A stretch of 64,000 nucleotides of DNA from Synechococcus sp. SP2 MAG (GTDB lineage: Bacteria; Cyanobacteriota; Cyanobacteriia; PCC-6307; Cyanobiaceae), in NCBI GenBank assembly GCA_030756895.1, contig JAVBIX010000009.1:1-64000 (forward strand), in the 5' to 3' direction. Of this stretch, positions 9,397-18,382 are shown piece by piece. Both the position numbers and the translations under genes were made by a program. Numbering within the stretch: position 1 is the first letter of the stretch; every line of letters begins with the position of its first letter. Under the pieces are notes generated by a model. The model saw only the letters and a program-made list of their open reading frames with translations. It was not told where the DNA came from and searched no databases.

Positions 9397-10292
9397 TTCG
9401 GCCGCGCGGATGGCTTGATTACCTGCAGCTCTCCTGGTGGTTGATGAGACGCCAGGGGAGAAGTTTGCTGCTGGCGACGTTGCTTTGCATTCTCAGCCTC
9501 CCTTTGAATGCAACGGTTGCGAGGACGTTGCTTCCGGAAACGTTGGTGCAGGTTCTTGGCTTGCTTCTCAGCATTTTCCTTGGTTTCCGATACAGCCAGG
9601 CCTACAACCGCTGGTGGGAAGCGCGTGTGCTCTGGGGGGCACTGGTAAATGAGAGTCGCAACTGGCGTGATTTGCTCACGCGTGTTTTGCCCAGCCAGTT
9701 GCCGCTGTCGTTGAGGCGTCGTCTTCTGCAGCAAGTGGTGCTGCTGATGTGGTGCCTGAATGCTGAGTTGCGCGGCTCTGATCGTGAGGCGGCTGTGCTG
9801 GCTCCACAAACCCATGAGCTTGCTCTGAAGCTTGGATTCAAAAATCCATCCGCTCAACTGCTGCTTCAGCAAATGGCAAAGGAGCAGTTCAAGCTGCATC
9901 AGGACGGTTGGTTGGACAGCGTTGAAAGCCGTGAGTTTGGACGCGTGCAGCAGGAGATCGCCAATGCGCTTGGTGGTTTGGAACGGATCCGTCACCAGCC
10001 CCTACCTGCGTCCTCGACTTTTTTCATCCGGGCGTTGACATGGGTGTACGGCTATTTGGTGTTCCTCAAGCTGGATGCCATTGGCCCCACCACTTCAGTG
10101 CTCGTGGGATGGCTGGTGTTTCTTGTTTTTCTGATGGCGGAGCGGATTGGAACCTTTCTCGAGCATCCGTTCGTTGATGCACGGTTCGCCTTGCCCATGG
10201 ATCGGTTTTGTGCCCTGATCAGTCTCGATCTTTTGGGGGCCTCCGACCCATTGGCTCAGCCACATCCCACCAAGGGTTCCTGGCTGCGCTGA
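9393..10292 (+). CDS. Bestrophin-family anion channel-like protein
   Basis: Integral membrane protein of the bestrophin (UPF0187) family, to which chloride/bicarbonate-permeable channels belong. The hallmark YNRWWEARVLWG follows two N-terminal membrane helices, and two more helices lie near residues 205-250. The C-terminal half keeps the pattern of bestrophin homologues in cyanobacteria and plant thylakoids (EHPF near the end). Translation begins at GTG 9393, overlapping the fabI stop (GTGA), so it is likely translated with fabI. In cyanobacteria such channels have been linked to bicarbonate or chloride movement; that role is inferred here. Confidence 0.82.
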   Translation: MIRPRGWLDYLQLSWWLMRRQGRSLLLATLLCILSLPLNATVARTLLPETLVQVLGLLLSIFLGFRYSQAYNRWWEARVLWGALVNESRNWRDLLTRVLPSQLPLSLRRRLLQQVVLLMWCLNAELRGSDREAAVLAPQTHELALKLGFKNPSAQLLLQQMAKEQFKLHQDGWLDSVESREFGRVQQEIANALGGLERIRHQPLPASSTFFIRALTWVYGYLVFLKLDAIGPTTSVLVGWLVFLVFLMAERIGTFLEHPFVDARFALPMDRFCALISLDLLGASDPLAQPHPTKGSWLR

Positions 10293-10304
10293 AGGTGATT
10301 CGCG

Positions 10305-10952
10305 ATGATCGAGTCAGTCACGGGGCGTCGAGCGGCGCCGGAACGCATGCGCACTGGGGAGATTCACCGCGTCACAGGCGAGACCGATGTCAGCGTTCGG
10401 CTCGGACTTGACGGCAGCGGCCGCTGTCAGGCCAGCACAGGTGTGCCTTTTCTCGATCACATGCTTCATCAGATCAGCAGCCATGGCCTGATCGACTTAG
10501 AGATCAAGGCGAGTGGCGACACGCATATTGATGACCATCACACCAATGAGGACGTTGGGATTGCCGTTGGTCAGGCGCTCTCGAAGGCCCTGGGTGATCG
10601 TCGCGGGATCTATCGCTTTGGCCACTTTGTGGCACCGCTGGATGAGGCGTTGGTTCAGGTGGTTCTGGATTGCTCCGGACGCCCTCACCTCAGTTGGGGG
10701 CTCACCATCCCAACGCAGAAGATCGGGACCTATGACACCGAACTGGTCAAAGAGTTTTTTGCGGCTGTCGTCAATAACTCAGGCCTCACCTTGCACATTC
10801 GCCAGTTGGATGGGGTGAACTCCCACCACATCGTTGAGGCCTGTTTCAAGGCCTTCGCAAGGGCGCTGCGGATGGCAACTGAGATCGACCCTCGCCGATC
10901 TGGTTCGGTGCCCAGCAGCAAGGGGGTGTTGGAGCAAGCCGGTGGCAGCTAG
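10305..10952 (+). CDS. hisB: Imidazoleglycerol-phosphate dehydratase
   Basis: Sixth step of histidine biosynthesis, dehydrating imidazole glycerol phosphate with two Mn2+ ions. The duplicated metal-binding motifs are clear: [13 protein letters not shown] and [11 protein letters not shown] in the first half, and [10 protein letters not shown] and [17 protein letters not shown] in the second. The length of 215 residues is typical of the monofunctional enzyme. ATG 10305 has GAAGG at a proper distance. It lies 12 bases downstream of the bestrophin-like gene, in a likely operon with fabI. Confidence 0.96.
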   Translation: MIESVTGRRAAPERMRTGEIHRVTGETDVSVRLGLDGSGRCQASTGVPFLDHMLHQISSHGLIDLEIKASGDTHIDDHHTNEDVGIAVGQALSKALGDRRGIYRFGHFVAPLDEALVQVVLDCSGRPHLSWGLTIPTQKIGTYDTELVKEFFAAVVNNSGLTLHIRQLDGVNSHHIVEACFKAFARALRMATEIDPRRSGSVPSSKGVLEQAGGS

Positions 10953-11025
10953 CCAACGGATCTTCCCCTAGGGCCACGCTTCATGGTCTGTTACGAGAGG
11001 ATGGTGATTGCGTCTGGGTAGCCCA

Positions 11026-12513
11026 GTGACCGTTGCACCCACCTCTGCTCGTTTCAATCGTTCGGAATGGTCTAGTGCCTTCCGCAACGTGGACGAAGAA
11101 CTTACAAACGTGCCCTTGAAGCCGGTGCGTGGCGAGGTGCCGGATGCGTTGCGCGGTTCGCTGTATCGCAATGGACCTGGCCGTTTGGAACGGGATGGTC
11201 AGCGCGTGCACCATCCGTTCGATGGTGATGGAATGATCACAGCCCTGCACTTTGATGCGGAAGGCGTGCGTTGCAGCAACCGCTTTGTTCGCACCAGTGG
11301 CTGGAAAGCTGAGGAGGCTGCAGGCAAGGTGCTGTTTCGCGGTGTTTTTGGGAGCCAAAAACCAGGGGGTCCGCTGGCGAATGCCTTTGATTTACGGCTC
11401 AAAAATATTGCCAACACCAGCGTGGTTCGGCTTGGAGATGATCTCTTGGCTTTGTGGGAAGCCGCTGAGCCCCACGCCTTAGATCCACAAACCCTGGAGA
11501 CAAAGGGGATCTCTCTGCTTGGTGGTGTGCTCAAGAAAGGAGAGGCCTTTAGTGCTCACCCCCGTTTCGACCCTGGCCATCACGGTGACCCGCGGATGGT
11601 GACCTTCGGAGTGAAAACAGGTCCGCGCAGCACGGTTCGCTTGATGGAATTTGCGACCGCAGACAATGCTGCTGCTGGAATTCGAGCCGGTGATCTGCTC
11701 AGTGATCGCCGGGATTCGTTTGCTGGCTTCGCCTTCCTGCATGACTTCGCCATCACTCCGAATTGGGCGGTGTTTCTGCAAAATGCGATTAATTTCAATC
11801 CGCTTCCCTTTGTGCTCGGACAAAAAGGAGCGGCTCAATGCCTCACGTCCAACCCCAATGGCAAGGCCAAATTCTGGTTGATCCCCAGAGACAGCGGCGC
11901 TTTTGCTGGTCAGGAACCACGGGTCATTGATGCACCTGATGGCTTCGTGTTTCATCACCTCAATGCCTGGGAAGACGATGGAGAGGTGGTCGTGGAGAGC
12001 ATCTATTACAGCGACTTTCCATCGATCGGTCCGGATCAGGATTTCGCTGATGTGAATTTCGACCTCATCCCCGAGGGCTTGCTCGAGCAATGCCGCATCA
12101 ATCTTGATTCTGAGTCGATCAAAACCACCCGTCTCAGTGAACGCTGTTGTGAGTTCGCCATGGTGAACCCCAAACAGCAGGGCCTTCCCTGCCGCTTTGC
12201 CTGGATGGCGGCCGCGGCGCGAGAACAGGGAAATGATCCCTTGCAGGTGATTAAAAAACTCGATCTTCAAACCGGCGAACGGCACTTTTGGAGTGCAGCT
12301 CCCTCTGGCTTCGTGAGCGAACCGTTGATGGTGCCTCGCCCAGGCGCCAGTGCAGAGGACGACGGCTGGGTGTTGGACCTGGTTTGGAATGGAGCGCGAA
12401 ATGCGTCTGATCTGGTGATCCTCGCTGCTTCTGATCTCCAAGAAGTTGCGGTGCTGGAGCTCCCCCTAGCGATTCCCCACGGACTGCATGGCAGTTGGGT
12501 GTCGGAGTCCTGA
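11026..12513 (+). CDS. Carotenoid oxygenase (RPE65/CCD family)
   Basis: Non-haem Fe(II) dioxygenase that cleaves carotenoids or apocarotenoids. The family starts LRGSLYRNGPGRLE and HPFDGDGMI are present. The four iron-ligand histidines fall in FSAHPRFDP (H178), FLHDFAIT (H239), FHHLNAWEDDG (about H310) and the C-terminal IPHGLHGSW. I chose GTG 11026; TTG 11008 is a possible alternative. At about 495 residues it fits the cyanobacterial apocarotenoid-15,15'-oxygenase group. Substrate and cleavage site cannot be read from the sequence. It follows hisB by about 70 bases. Confidence 0.9.
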   Translation: MTVAPTSARFNRSEWSSAFRNVDEELTNVPLKPVRGEVPDALRGSLYRNGPGRLERDGQRVHHPFDGDGMITALHFDAEGVRCSNRFVRTSGWKAEEAAGKVLFRGVFGSQKPGGPLANAFDLRLKNIANTSVVRLGDDLLALWEAAEPHALDPQTLETKGISLLGGVLKKGEAFSAHPRFDPGHHGDPRMVTFGVKTGPRSTVRLMEFATADNAAAGIRAGDLLSDRRDSFAGFAFLHDFAITPNWAVFLQNAINFNPLPFVLGQKGAAQCLTSNPNGKAKFWLIPRDSGAFAGQEPRVIDAPDGFVFHHLNAWEDDGEVVVESIYYSDFPSIGPDQDFADVNFDLIPEGLLEQCRINLDSESIKTTRLSERCCEFAMVNPKQQGLPCRFAWMAAAAREQGNDPLQVIKKLDLQTGERHFWSAAPSGFVSEPLMVPRPGASAEDDGWVLDLVWNGARNASDLVILAASDLQEVAVLELPLAIPHGLHGSWVSES

Positions 12514-12616
12514 ATGGGTTTGGGCGGAGGTCATCGCTAGACACATCTCAATGGAGTGTTGGCCGCTCTTTTGAGGCCTTCCAGGTCAGGGTGGGGTCCT
12601 AATTAAAGCGTTCTCA

Positions 12617-13351
12617 ATGACTGTTGCCTTGATTCGTCTGATCGCTCGGTCTGATCAGCAGTCACGATTGTCGTTCTTGATTCCGGTTTTTGTTGGCGTT
12701 GCCCTCGGCTCAGCTTCGCCGGCATTGGCTTCAGCTCAGGTCTGCCAAGGAACCCTGTTGCAACTTCAAGTGCAAGAGCGCGGGAGCAGCGCAACGGATC
12801 GCTTTCGCTTTTCGCTTCGATTGCAAGCAGAAGCTCCTTCCAAAGCGGCCGCGATGGCGCTTCTCAATCAGCGCCTTGATCGGGCGCGCCAAGACCTGAA
12901 GCCCTTTGCTCTTGGTGCCCTCAACATCCCCGCTCCTCGTAGTTACTCCCATGGAGGTGGCAGTTCCTCAAGTCCCAAGTTGGAGCGTGCCACCACCAGT
13001 CTTAGTGGTGACGTGGGCCATAGCAATTACGACGCGTTGATTCAATTGGCTGGTCGCTTGCCTGGCGTGCGCCTGCAAGGGATCACATCTCTGGCCTCCA
13101 ATAGTGGTGGTGAGGCCTTGGACGATCAGTTGCTGAAACGGGCCTTAAAACAAGGACGTCGCCGCGCGAACGTCACGGCGAGTGCCTTGGGGTTGGGCCG
13201 CGTGGATCTGCTGCGAATCAACCAAGGCGGTGGTGGTGTTCGGCCCGTCGCCTATGCCGAGGCAAGGATGTCCAAGCCGGCCTTTCGCCCTGACGAGGCC
13301 CCAAAACCCACGCGGTCGCTCAGTCTTGGCTTGGATTATTGCCTGCGCTGA
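12617..13351 (+). CDS. SIMPL-domain (DUF541) secreted protein
   Basis: Probable periplasmic protein of the SIMPL/DUF541 family, whose members are oligomeric and mostly of unknown function. A signal peptide covers about residues 1-40 (hydrophobic run FLIPVFVGVALGSASPALASA). The domain follows, with the recurrent elements SLRLQAEAPSKAAAMALLNQRL and RRRANVTASALGLGRVDLL. Two or three cysteines remain in the mature chain (QVCQG near the start, YCLR at the end), which could form a disulphide. Downstream is an MFS transporter gene after about 40 bases. Confidence 0.7.
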   Translation: MTVALIRLIARSDQQSRLSFLIPVFVGVALGSASPALASAQVCQGTLLQLQVQERGSSATDRFRFSLRLQAEAPSKAAAMALLNQRLDRARQDLKPFALGALNIPAPRSYSHGGGSSSSPKLERATTSLSGDVGHSNYDALIQLAGRLPGVRLQGITSLASNSGGEALDDQLLKRALKQGRRRANVTASALGLGRVDLLRINQGGGGVRPVAYAEARMSKPAFRPDEAPKPTRSLSLGLDYCLR

Positions 13352-13390
13352 TGGTGTTGGACACACTCCAGTTGTGTTGTCTTTGCCCTA

Positions 13391-14572
13391 ATGCCCAATC
13401 GCCGCCTTTGGTTGGTCAGCTTGTTGTTTGTGGCCTGGCTGATCTGGGCAGAGACCAGTTTTCAGTTTTATGACCATGCGCTTGGCCGTGATCTTCAGCT
13501 CTCAGCCAGTCGGGTCTCGCTGATTGCAGGCAGTTTCCTGGTGCCTTACGGCTTGCTGCAAATCCCCGTTGGGCGGCTGCTAGATCAAGGCCAAATCGAT
13601 CGCTGGATCTGGATTGCTGCCTTGATGGCCTCCGGGTTCAGCTTGACGTTTGCCTTCAGTACCGATCTTGTTGGTCTGATGCTCAGCCGTATGGGAACTG
13701 GGGTCGCCTGTGCTGTGGCCTTCCCTGCCTCTGCTTTGCTGGCACGTCGCGCCTTACCGGCGAACAGATTTGCCTTGGCGATGGGTCTCACCGATAGCTT
13801 GCTCGGATGGGGCGCCGTCTTTGCTGCCCTGATTCCGCTGGTGTTCCCGTGGACGGATTGGCGCCAGTTGGTGGTTTTCCAAGCTCTATTTCTGGCCGTG
13901 ATGGTGGTTTTGCCTGTGATGGCCCTTGGTCGAGGTTTGCCATCCCCTGAGCTGCCACAAAACCATGGGGGCTTGGCCTCCTCCGTTCACTGGAATCGCG
14001 CTGGCATTGGCAAGGTCATCAAGGCTTGCTTGCTGTACGCCTGGGGTGGTGGTTTTGTGTTTGGTTTGGCCCAGTACGGGCTGATTTCAGGATTGCGTGT
14101 TTGGGGGGCTGAGCGCACGCAGTGGATGTCCCTCTCGATGTCGTTTGGAATCGGGGTTGGGATGGTTGTGGCAGGTTGGCTCGGTAGCCGCTCAAGCCGC
14201 CGCGGGCTGGTGCTACTCACGGGCACCGGCATCAATGTGTTGGCCTTAATCGCCCTACTCCAGCTTCCCAATCAAGCGGGAGGCCTGTTGGGGCTTGCAG
14301 CCCTTGGTCTTGGCCTTGGTCTTGGCTGCTCAGTGCTGGCGTTCCCCATTGCAGAAGACGCAGCACCTCCCGGTCAAACCGCGTTCACCGTGGCCATCGT
14401 CAACACCACTGGCACGGTGACGGGTGGGGTGATGTCGATCGTGTCTGGGTTGATTCTCGAGGCCTCAGGACCGGGTGATCTCAGCCCGGTCCTTGCGGTC
14501 TATGGCCTCTTTGGTGTCGCCGTTGCGGCTTGGATTCAGCTCAGTAGCGCGCCGGTTCAATCAGAAGCTTGA
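13391..14572 (+). CDS. Major facilitator superfamily transporter
   Basis: A 393-residue membrane protein with twelve predicted helices. MFS signatures include the loop 2-3 segment GRLLDQGQIDRW and the RMGTGVACAVAFPAS helix. Gly-rich late helices (LGLGLGLGCSVLAFP) are typical of the superfamily. The substrate is unknown; the overall pattern suggests a small-solute or drug/nitrate-like facilitator branch, but nothing decides it. The 3' end overlaps the end of the convergent BCCT gene by 16 bases. Confidence 0.85.
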   Translation: MPNRRLWLVSLLFVAWLIWAETSFQFYDHALGRDLQLSASRVSLIAGSFLVPYGLLQIPVGRLLDQGQIDRWIWIAALMASGFSLTFAFSTDLVGLMLSRMGTGVACAVAFPASALLARRALPANRFALAMGLTDSLLGWGAVFAALIPLVFPWTDWRQLVVFQALFLAVMVVLPVMALGRGLPSPELPQNHGGLASSVHWNRAGIGKVIKACLLYAWGGGFVFGLAQYGLISGLRVWGAERTQWMSLSMSFGIGVGMVVAGWLGSRSSRRGLVLLTGTGINVLALIALLQLPNQAGGLLGLAALGLGLGLGCSVLAFPIAEDAAPPGQTAFTVAIVNTTGTVTGGVMSIVSGLILEASGPGDLSPVLAVYGLFGVAVAAWIQLSSAPVQSEA

Positions 14573-16113
14573 GCGGTGCGTTGCCATTCCTTAAAAGCCA
14601 GCCTTGGAGCGCTCCACAGCGTGAACAACACCAGCGGTGTGACTGGCACTGCCGTGATCACGATGAACGCTTGCAGGGCGTCAATCGAGGTGCTGTCACC
14701 TAAGCCCGTACCGATTCTCAACAACACCAAGGTGAGGCTGCCGATCATCAAGGCCCAGAACAGCCGCAACCGCTGCGATGGCTCATTGCGTCCGCTCACC
14801 ACCATGGCGGCGGCGTAACTCATCGAATCGGCACTCGTGCACATGAACAGCACCACCAATAGGAGCCCGATTGGGATCAGCAGACCTGAGAGCGGAAGCG
14901 CGCTCAGGATGGCCAGCAAGGATGCAGCCGCTCCGCTCTGCGCTAGGGCCTCGCTGATGCCTGCTCCTCCGAGTTCCAGGTTCATTCCAGTTCCACCAAG
15001 CAAGGTGAACCAGATATTGGTCACGATCGGGCAGAGGATGGCAACGGCTAAGACCAGTTCACGGATACTGCGGCCGCGGCTCACTCCAGCCGTGAACAGT
15101 CCCATGAGTGGTGCATAGCCCAAAAACCAGCCCCAATAAAAAACAGTCCAGCTGTTCAACCACGGTTCAGTGACGTCTGTTCGAGGCATCAAAGCCATCT
15201 GAGGCAGATGCACTAGGTAGGTCCAAAAACCGCTGAAAAAATGCTGGATGAGCCAGATGCCAGGTCCGAGAATCAGCAACCCGGCTCCCAACAGAAGGGT
15301 GAGCCAAACGTTGATTTCCGATAGCCACTTAATGCCTTTTTGGATGCCGCTCACGGTGGATGTGGCAAACACTGCCGTGAGCAGGACCACTACAAGTGAT
15401 TGAAGTCCGGCACTATCGCTCAGCCATGGGAGTTGTCCTGCTGCATTGCTGAGTTGAAGCGACAGGAAACCCAAAGGTCCAACGGTTCCGGCGATGGCCG
15501 CGACAACCGAAAGGCCATCCGCAAGATCTCCAATGGGGCCTTTCACCCAGCCCTTGGGAAGGATGTTCACTAGGAGAGTGCGAGGCCGCAGCGGTTCGCC
15601 CCGCTGTTCCAGAATTGAAAAAGTGATCGTGGTGGTGGTGGCCACGAGCGCCCAGGCGAGGAAGCCCCAGTGCAGAAAGCTCACCGCTAGAGCTGGATCA
15701 ACAGCTGCCGCTGTACTTCCCACCACTCCTTCAAAGACAGGCGAGGGCGTTTGAAAGTGGTAGAGCGGCTCCGCTGCAGACCAGAACACACCGCCGCCAG
15801 CGAGCAGGGTGCAGATCAAGACAGCGCACCAATCGAAAAACTTCAGGCTTGGCTTGGCTGTTGCTCCCCCAAGCCGAAGTTTCCCCACCGGACTGATTGC
15901 AATCGCAAGGGCGATCAGGAAGAGCAGCATCACCATCCATTGCCACAACCCTCCGAGCGAATGGCTAACGATGGTTTTGCCGGTTTCCGTGAAGTGCTTC
16001 GCTAACGCCAGATCAATGGCGGAGATCAGCAGGAAAATCAGCAGTGGGATGGCACCAACCCAAAGGGGTGGCTGGCTCAGCGAGGTGCGTGTTGTCGTAG
16101 GGGATTCAGACAA
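14557..16113 (-). CDS. BCCT-family (betaine/choline/carnitine-type) transporter
   Basis: Secondary transporter of the BCCT family, 518 residues with twelve membrane helices. Family blocks are GGGVFWSAAEPLYHF (about 106-120), LHWGFLAWALV (147-157) and SWTVFYWGWFLGYAPLMG (321-338), the last before SRGRSIREL. Compared with BetP, the glycine-betaine box keeps the two Trp of helix 4 (W149, W154). The Tyr197 position is Val157 and the Trp374 position is Phe330, so an unusual substrate is plausible. The start is TTG 16113, 20 bases after the flavoenzyme stop. It is the last gene of the methyltransferase-dehydrogenase-flavoenzyme set. Confidence 0.92.
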   Translation of the reverse strand: MSESPTTTRTSLSQPPLWVGAIPLLIFLLISAIDLALAKHFTETGKTIVSHSLGGLWQWMVMLLFLIALAIAISPVGKLRLGGATAKPSLKFFDWCAVLICTLLAGGGVFWSAAEPLYHFQTPSPVFEGVVGSTAAAVDPALAVSFLHWGFLAWALVATTTTITFSILEQRGEPLRPRTLLVNILPKGWVKGPIGDLADGLSVVAAIAGTVGPLGFLSLQLSNAAGQLPWLSDSAGLQSLVVVLLTAVFATSTVSGIQKGIKWLSEINVWLTLLLGAGLLILGPGIWLIQHFFSGFWTYLVHLPQMALMPRTDVTEPWLNSWTVFYWGWFLGYAPLMGLFTAGVSRGRSIRELVLAVAILCPIVTNIWFTLLGGTGMNLELGGAGISEALAQSGAAASLLAILSALPLSGLLIPIGLLLVVLFMCTSADSMSYAAAMVVSGRNEPSQRLRLFWALMIGSLTLVLLRIGTGLGDSTSIDALQAFIVITAVPVTPLVLFTLWSAPRLAFKEWQRTAQASD

Positions 16114-16133
16114 AGTTGTTCTGAAGAAAAGGT

Positions 16134-17321
16134 TCAGGCGCGAACGGCGTCGCGTTGATGGCTCCAGCAGGAGATATCGGCTGCTGGTTGTTCACCGCTG
16201 GCAAGACGGGCGAGCGAATCACCAATCAGCGGCGCAAATTTGAACGATTGGCCGGATCCACCGGCAAACAGGCTCAGTTTGGGGGTGAGCCGATCCAGCA
16301 CGAAATTCACATCGCTCGTCATGGAATAAGGGCTCATCACCGTTTCCACCCGCTCTTGTACGCCGTCCAGCTCGTTAAACAGGAAGGTGTCCAGAAGCTC
16401 CAGGAGGCGGGCCGGCGCTTCGGTGCACATGGCGTTCGGTTCAGCGACGCGGAGCTCCTTGGGAGACCAGTCGATCCCCGCTTTGATTCGAGGACGTCCG
16501 TCAGCGGTGGTGCTGAGGGAGGGGAAGCCGTAATAGAGGCCTCCGTCATCGCCGCGCTCTTTCTGGAAACAAAACCACTGTGGGTAGCGGCTAGCGAGAG
16601 CTGGATCCACGGTGTAGTGGGCCCAAAGCATTGGCCAGATTTCCAGTTTTGGAGCCAGCCCTAGCGGGGTCAGCAGGAGTTGACTCCAAATGCCGCAGGC
16701 CACAACTACGTGCCCTGCACTGATGTGATGACCGCCTTCGAGACTGACGCCGCCGCCGTCAGCATCAATGCTGCTAACAGGGCTGTGTTCGACGAGCTGA
16801 TGGCCTGCAGTACGAGCGGTGCGAACCCAATGGGCAATGACTTTGTCGCTGCGGACGGCACCAGCGGTGGGTTCGAACAGTCCGGTGAAATCGGCTTTTG
16901 GTTTCAGCGGGAAGCGCTCTGCGATTTGAGCAGCATTCAGGGCTTCATAGGGAATGCCCTGATCGTCCATCACTTTGCGAGCGCCGGGGATCGATCCTTC
17001 GATCGTCTCTTCATCCCAGCTTTCTCCGTAGAACAGAAGTCCATGGGTGTCACGCAAAATTTCACCGGCATGGGTCTCTTCTTCCCGCCAAAGGCGATTG
17101 GCTTCCTGCGCGAGACGGCAGAGCACTGGGTCGGAATACATTTCCCGGAACATTCGGGTTTCGCCAAAGCTGCTGGCTCGGGCATGGGCCAGTGTTTTGC
17201 CTTCAAGAAGAACGACGTCGCTGATTCCTCGGCGCGCGAGTGATGCAGCACAGCTGAGGCCGGCCATGCCGCCCCCGATGATCACCACTGCTGCGCTGGA
17301 GGGGAGAGAGGTGGAAGTCAT
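16134..17321 (-). CDS. Monomeric sarcosine oxidase / NikD-family flavoenzyme
   Basis: FAD-dependent amine oxidase, 395 residues, of the family containing monomeric sarcosine oxidase, L-pipecolate oxidase and NikD. It shows the dinucleotide fold IIGGGMAGLSCAASL (16-28), the family motif SSFGETRMFREMY, and GLYYGFPS. The oxygen-activating lysine is at K280 in RIKAG. The late FAD segment is GGSGQSFKFAPLIGD. The cysteine that binds FAD covalently in family members aligns with Ser330 (SPYSMTSD), so the flavin is probably non-covalent. The ATG overlaps the dehydrogenase stop by four bases (ATGA). Its substrate is a cyclic or secondary amine by family; piperideine-2-carboxylate is my hypothesis. Confidence 0.87.
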   Translation of the reverse strand: MTSTSLPSSAAVVIIGGGMAGLSCAASLARRGISDVVLLEGKTLAHARASSFGETRMFREMYSDPVLCRLAQEANRLWREEETHAGEILRDTHGLLFYGESWDEETIEGSIPGARKVMDDQGIPYEALNAAQIAERFPLKPKADFTGLFEPTAGAVRSDKVIAHWVRTARTAGHQLVEHSPVSSIDADGGGVSLEGGHHISAGHVVVACGIWSQLLLTPLGLAPKLEIWPMLWAHYTVDPALASRYPQWFCFQKERGDDGGLYYGFPSLSTTADGRPRIKAGIDWSPKELRVAEPNAMCTEAPARLLELLDTFLFNELDGVQERVETVMSPYSMTSDVNFVLDRLTPKLSLFAGGSGQSFKFAPLIGDSLARLASGEQPAADISCWSHQRDAVRA

Positions 17322-18382
17322 GCGGCTATTCCGAAGCTGAGTCCTATGGGATCTTTACCGCTGTGGGCGGCAACTTCAACCAGAGCGTCACTGACAGTGA
17401 GCCCATCTCCCCGTTGTTTTAAGAAATCCGTGGAGCGCTGACGCACTTCGTGGCGCACAAAGTCGTATACCTGCTGTGGTGTGGCCTTGTCCCAGGCCTT
17501 AGGTGAGAAGCGCTCGATCGAGTCGGCAATGACGGCGCCAGCATTCACGAGTGGATCGGGTAAGACGCGGATGCTGCGACGACGCAGATCGTCGGCAATT
17601 TCTGGCTTCTGGAACGGAGCATTGGCGGCTGGAACAATCGCTTTGACCTGCAAAGAGCTGGCCATCTCCGAGTCGATCAGACCGGAGATAGAGCAGGGCA
17701 AGAGGAGATCGAGTTCCTTGTCCCACCAAGGGCTGCTGGGGGGAAGGGGTGTCGCGCCGGGAAGTCCTGCCCGATCTGGATCCATGTCAACGGTGAAGAC
17801 GTCCCAGCCATGCTGGATCAGGGTTTTCGCCACCGTTCCACCCACAGCTCCACAACCGTGAACCAGGGCCCTGCCTGGCTTTGCTTCTGTAAGGGATTGA
17901 GCAAGCACCGCCTCAACGGCTCCCACTGTTCCGAAAGCGGTAGCGGCGCTTGCATCCACAGGGCTTCCAACGGCCGCCAAAACATGAGGCGTAAGCGACA
18001 TCAATCGCTCCATGTCTTCCAGGCTTGTGTTGAGATCACAGCCTGTGATCATGGCGCCGTTCAAGGATTGAAGCAGCTCAGCGGTGACGCTGATCAACTC
18101 ATCTTTGACAGAAGCGGGCTCCGCAGCCCTGGCAACAATTTTGCCGCCAGCGAAGCCCGTTCCATAGAGATCGTGCTTGTGGGTCATCAGACTGGCCAAC
18201 CGATGCCCGTCGGCGATGCAGGCTTCATCACTGGAGTAATTGAGCAGCCGCAGGCCGCCGTTAGCGGGTTTGCCGGTATCGCTGCTTTCGGCTACCACGA
18301 ACACCGAGAGATGATCGGAGACATGTTGAGCCAGCACCGACACCGCAGGGGTGCCGGCGGATTGCAGAGAGGCCATGGTCAT
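17318..18382 (-). CDS. Glu/Leu/Phe/Val dehydrogenase-family enzyme
   Basis: NAD-dependent oxidative deaminase fold closest to leucine dehydrogenase. Conserved: GGLRLLNY (42-49), MTHK with the substrate lysine K69, FAGGK with the catalytic lysine K81, GCDLNTSLEDM with the essential Asp116, and the nucleotide motif HGCGAVGG (175-182). An acidic residue ends the next strand (VDMD), favouring NAD. The length of 354 residues matches leucine dehydrogenases. ATG 18382 overlaps the methyltransferase stop (TGATG). The amino acid substrate is unknown; the context beside a flavin amine oxidase and a carboxylate-type methyltransferase argues against plain leucine catabolism. Confidence 0.87.
   Translation of the reverse strand: MTMASLQSAGTPAVSVLAQHVSDHLSVFVVAESSDTGKPANGGLRLLNYSSDEACIADGHRLASLMTHKHDLYGTGFAGGKIVARAAEPASVKDELISVTAELLQSLNGAMITGCDLNTSLEDMERLMSLTPHVLAAVGSPVDASAATAFGTVGAVEAVLAQSLTEAKPGRALVHGCGAVGGTVAKTLIQHGWDVFTVDMDPDRAGLPGATPLPPSSPWWDKELDLLLPCSISGLIDSEMASSLQVKAIVPAANAPFQKPEIADDLRRRSIRVLPDPLVNAGAVIADSIERFSPKAWDKATPQQVYDFVRHEVRQRSTDFLKQRGDGLTVSDALVEVAAHSGKDPIGLSFGIAA

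Noticed and set aside
11479..12441. A 320-codon open frame on the minus strand opposite the carotenoid oxygenase gene
   Set aside because: No family-like motif; the plus-strand oxygenase is unmistakable, so this frame is a shadow of its codon use.
16134..17321. Reading the flavoenzyme literally as sarcosine oxidase for glycine betaine breakdown
   Set aside because: No dimethylglycine or betaine demethylase genes accompany it, and the partners (dehydrogenase, SABATH methyltransferase) do not fit that pathway; only family-level naming is kept.
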